A stretch of DNA of 6,102 bases from assembly GCA_028696365.1 (NCBI GenBank), contig JAQVHG010000138.1:1-6102 (forward strand). The letters run 5' to 3'. The notes under the pieces were generated by a model. That model was given only the letters and a program-made list of their open reading frames with translations, did no database searches and was not told where the DNA came from. This document shows, one piece after another, positions 5,304-6,102 of the stretch (positions are counted from its first letter, which is position 1; each line of letters starts with the position of its first letter). A program made the position numbers and the translations under genes. The DNA comes from Methanofollis sp. (GTDB lineage Archaea > Halobacteriota > Methanomicrobia > Methanomicrobiales > Methanofollaceae).

Positions 5304-5469
5304 TTATGATCTTAGCCCTAGAAAAGCCCTCTTGATGGTCTCCTCGGTGAGGGGCGTGCCGCTCCCAGGCGGAAGATATGCATTGAGTATATCCCAAAAC
5401 TTTCTAGGGATGAACATCCCCTCGAACCGAAGTGCTTCCTTCCAGAAATTCAGAACGCTCTCCTCGACC
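5304..5469 (-). pseudogene. 5'-truncated gene fragment, copy 2 (unknown family)
   Basis: The reading VEESVLNFWKEALRFEGMF (from 5469) is followed by IPRKFWDILNAYLPPG and ends in TIKRAFLGLRS at a TAA (5304-5306). The first 19 residues match copy 1 (1293-1510) at all but two positions (L/E and R/Q), and the DNA at 5411-5469 matches 56 of 59 bases. After about LPPG the two C-termini are unrelated. Unlike copy 1 there is no frameshift. No native start codon remains; the frame stays open through adjoining repeat sequence to an ATG at 5543, which would give a 79-aa chimera whose first 24 residues come from the element. I judge that start accidental. The family is unknown. It precedes the 128-aa gene on the same strand. 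Confidence 0.6.
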
Positions 5470-5656
5470 AGGGGGCTTAGCCGCGCCCCGGACCCCCCGT
5501 CACAACACGATATATCGAAGACGGCAGCACTCCTCATGGTCATCTATTCTGCCTTCCCTACCCTATCTTCCTCCCGGGGGTCGGGCGGCACTCCCCCCCG
5601 GCACGGTGAAGTTGGAAGGCATGAATGTATGGTTGAGCAACGAAGAGAGCGAGGAT
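5470..5656 (+). mobile_element. Truncated element copy, plus orientation, fused to gene fragment
   Basis: The sequence runs from GGGGGCTTAGCCGC through ACACGATATATCGAAGA, then the core TATTCTGCCTTCCC and CCTCCCGGGGGTC, to the arm GAAGTTGGAAGGC. It then continues GAATGTATGG ... GCAACGAAGAG, shared with 1937-1994. GCCTTCCC and GGAAGGC flank the core as in the other copies. Both terminal inverted repeats are absent. The left border is the same gene/element junction (TCCTCGACC) as at 1510. The following 5657-5730 is unassigned. Confidence 0.6.
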
Positions 5657-5734
5657 CTCTCCACCACATTCGGTGCTCTCTTCTGAGAAGGGGGAGGACG
5701 GGAGATTTTGGGATGACCTCATGGTAAACCTTCA

Positions 5735-5838
5735 TCCATTGTGTGGAGGGGATCTGTGTCCCCCGCCTTCCTACCCCTTTGGCCAGGGGCGGCCAAGCCC
5801 CCCCGCCAGAGAGATTCATCAAGAGAATTTCTACAGAG
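5735..5838 (-). mobile_element. Internally deleted element copy, minus orientation
   Basis: The left part (TGTGTGGAGGGG, TGTGTCCCCCGCCTTC, CTTTGGCCAGGGGC) matches the start of the complete copy at 1662-1890. It then jumps directly to that copy's far end (GGCCAAGCCCCC, GCCAGAGA, TTTCTACAGAG at 5828-5838). The deletion of roughly 110 bp lies between two similar GGCCA-containing stretches, which fits slippage or recombination. The left terminal repeat is degraded, while the right one is intact. Confidence 0.6.
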
Positions 5839-5867
5839 CAGGGAAATCGAAGACTCTTGATGACAGG

Positions 5868-5911
5868 AAGATCTTCGATCTACCGTGGATCTTTGATCCT
5901 CGATTGAGCCC
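5868..5911 (+). repeat. Element-flanking repeat, copy 2
   Basis: GATCTTCGATC followed by GTGGATCTTTGATCCTCGAT and TGAGCCC matches 1902-1936; the 27 bases 5885-5911 differ at one position. As in copy 1, it follows an intact right element end. Confidence 0.6.
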
Positions 5912-6102
5912 TCAGACCCCCAGAGACAAGAAAAGAGACCGGGGCGGCAGTTTGGTGAAGGTCTCGCTAGATGTCTGCTCCGTAGGGAGAGCAGAGATGC
6001 ACATACCCCAAAAGACCCGGAAGAATTTCAAAGTCGCGTATGCGTATTGCGACCAGATCCCATAGGCCATCAAGAGGAACTCCAGGCCTATTCAATTCGC
6101 AT
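5912..6102. other. Unassigned right-edge sequence with one hairpin
   Basis: No gene is supported here. Short open frames on both strands (for example a plus frame ending at 6065 and a minus frame of about 52 codons) show no family features. A 7-bp hairpin, TCTGCTC (5974-5980) with GAGCAGA (5989-5995) around an 8-base loop, is the only structure seen. Confidence 0.4.

Noticed and set aside
5470..5543. Element-derived start giving a 79-aa chimera with gene fragment copy 2
   Set aside because: The first residues come from repeat sequence, copy 1 lacks any equivalent start, and no promoter is visible.
5673..6065. 130-aa plus-strand frame at the right edge
   Set aside because: Its first half is element sequence and the rest has no recognisable motif.

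Overview
The window looks archaeal, most likely a methanogen of the Methanomicrobiales (Methanoculleus, Methanofollis or Methanogenium-like). This is inferred from TATA-box promoters without Shine-Dalgarno sites, a heavily N-glycosylatable lipoprotein, and a dense family of GC-rich intergenic repeats of a style I associate with those genomes. Taxonomy was not tested by search.

Layout. (1) Positions 1-934, minus strand: the N-terminal 311 codons of an AT-rich, coiled-coil protein that runs off the left edge, with a clear TATA box placed for a leaderless transcript. (2) 935-2123: no intact gene. It holds a short inverted-repeat element, a frameshifted gene fragment (1293-1510) and three copies or parts of a repeated element. 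(3) 2124-3041, minus strand: an intact three-repeat lipoprotein gene with its own promoter. (4) 3042-3508: a spacer with two hairpins and another element copy. (5) 3509-3782, plus strand: the frameshifted C-terminal remnant of an IS200/IS605-family TnpB. (6) 4004-4552, plus strand: an intact membrane protein of the YqhA/UPF0114 family followed by T-tracts. (7) 4610-4838: a complete element copy. (8) 4884-5270, minus strand: a 128-aa AT-rich orphan gene. (9) 5304-5469, minus strand: a second copy of the gene fragment seen at 1293-1510. (10) 5470-5912: more element pieces, one with an internal deletion. (11) 5913-6102: nothing assignable.

The main signal is the element family. Two complete copies (1662-1890 and 4610-4838) lie in opposite orientation and are both exactly 229 bp between CTCTGTAGAA / TTCTACAGAG terminal inverted repeats. 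Their interior can fold into a long hairpin (GCCTTCCC...GGGAAGGC). At least five further full, truncated or deleted copies are present. This fits a non-autonomous, MITE-like element. Two copies are fused at the same point to homologous fragments of one unknown gene, and another copy abuts the point where tnpB is cut off. The window therefore reads as an accessory, repeat-driven region between a few live genes. No operon is evident; the intact genes appear to be independent units. I see no CRISPR array, rRNA or tRNA.
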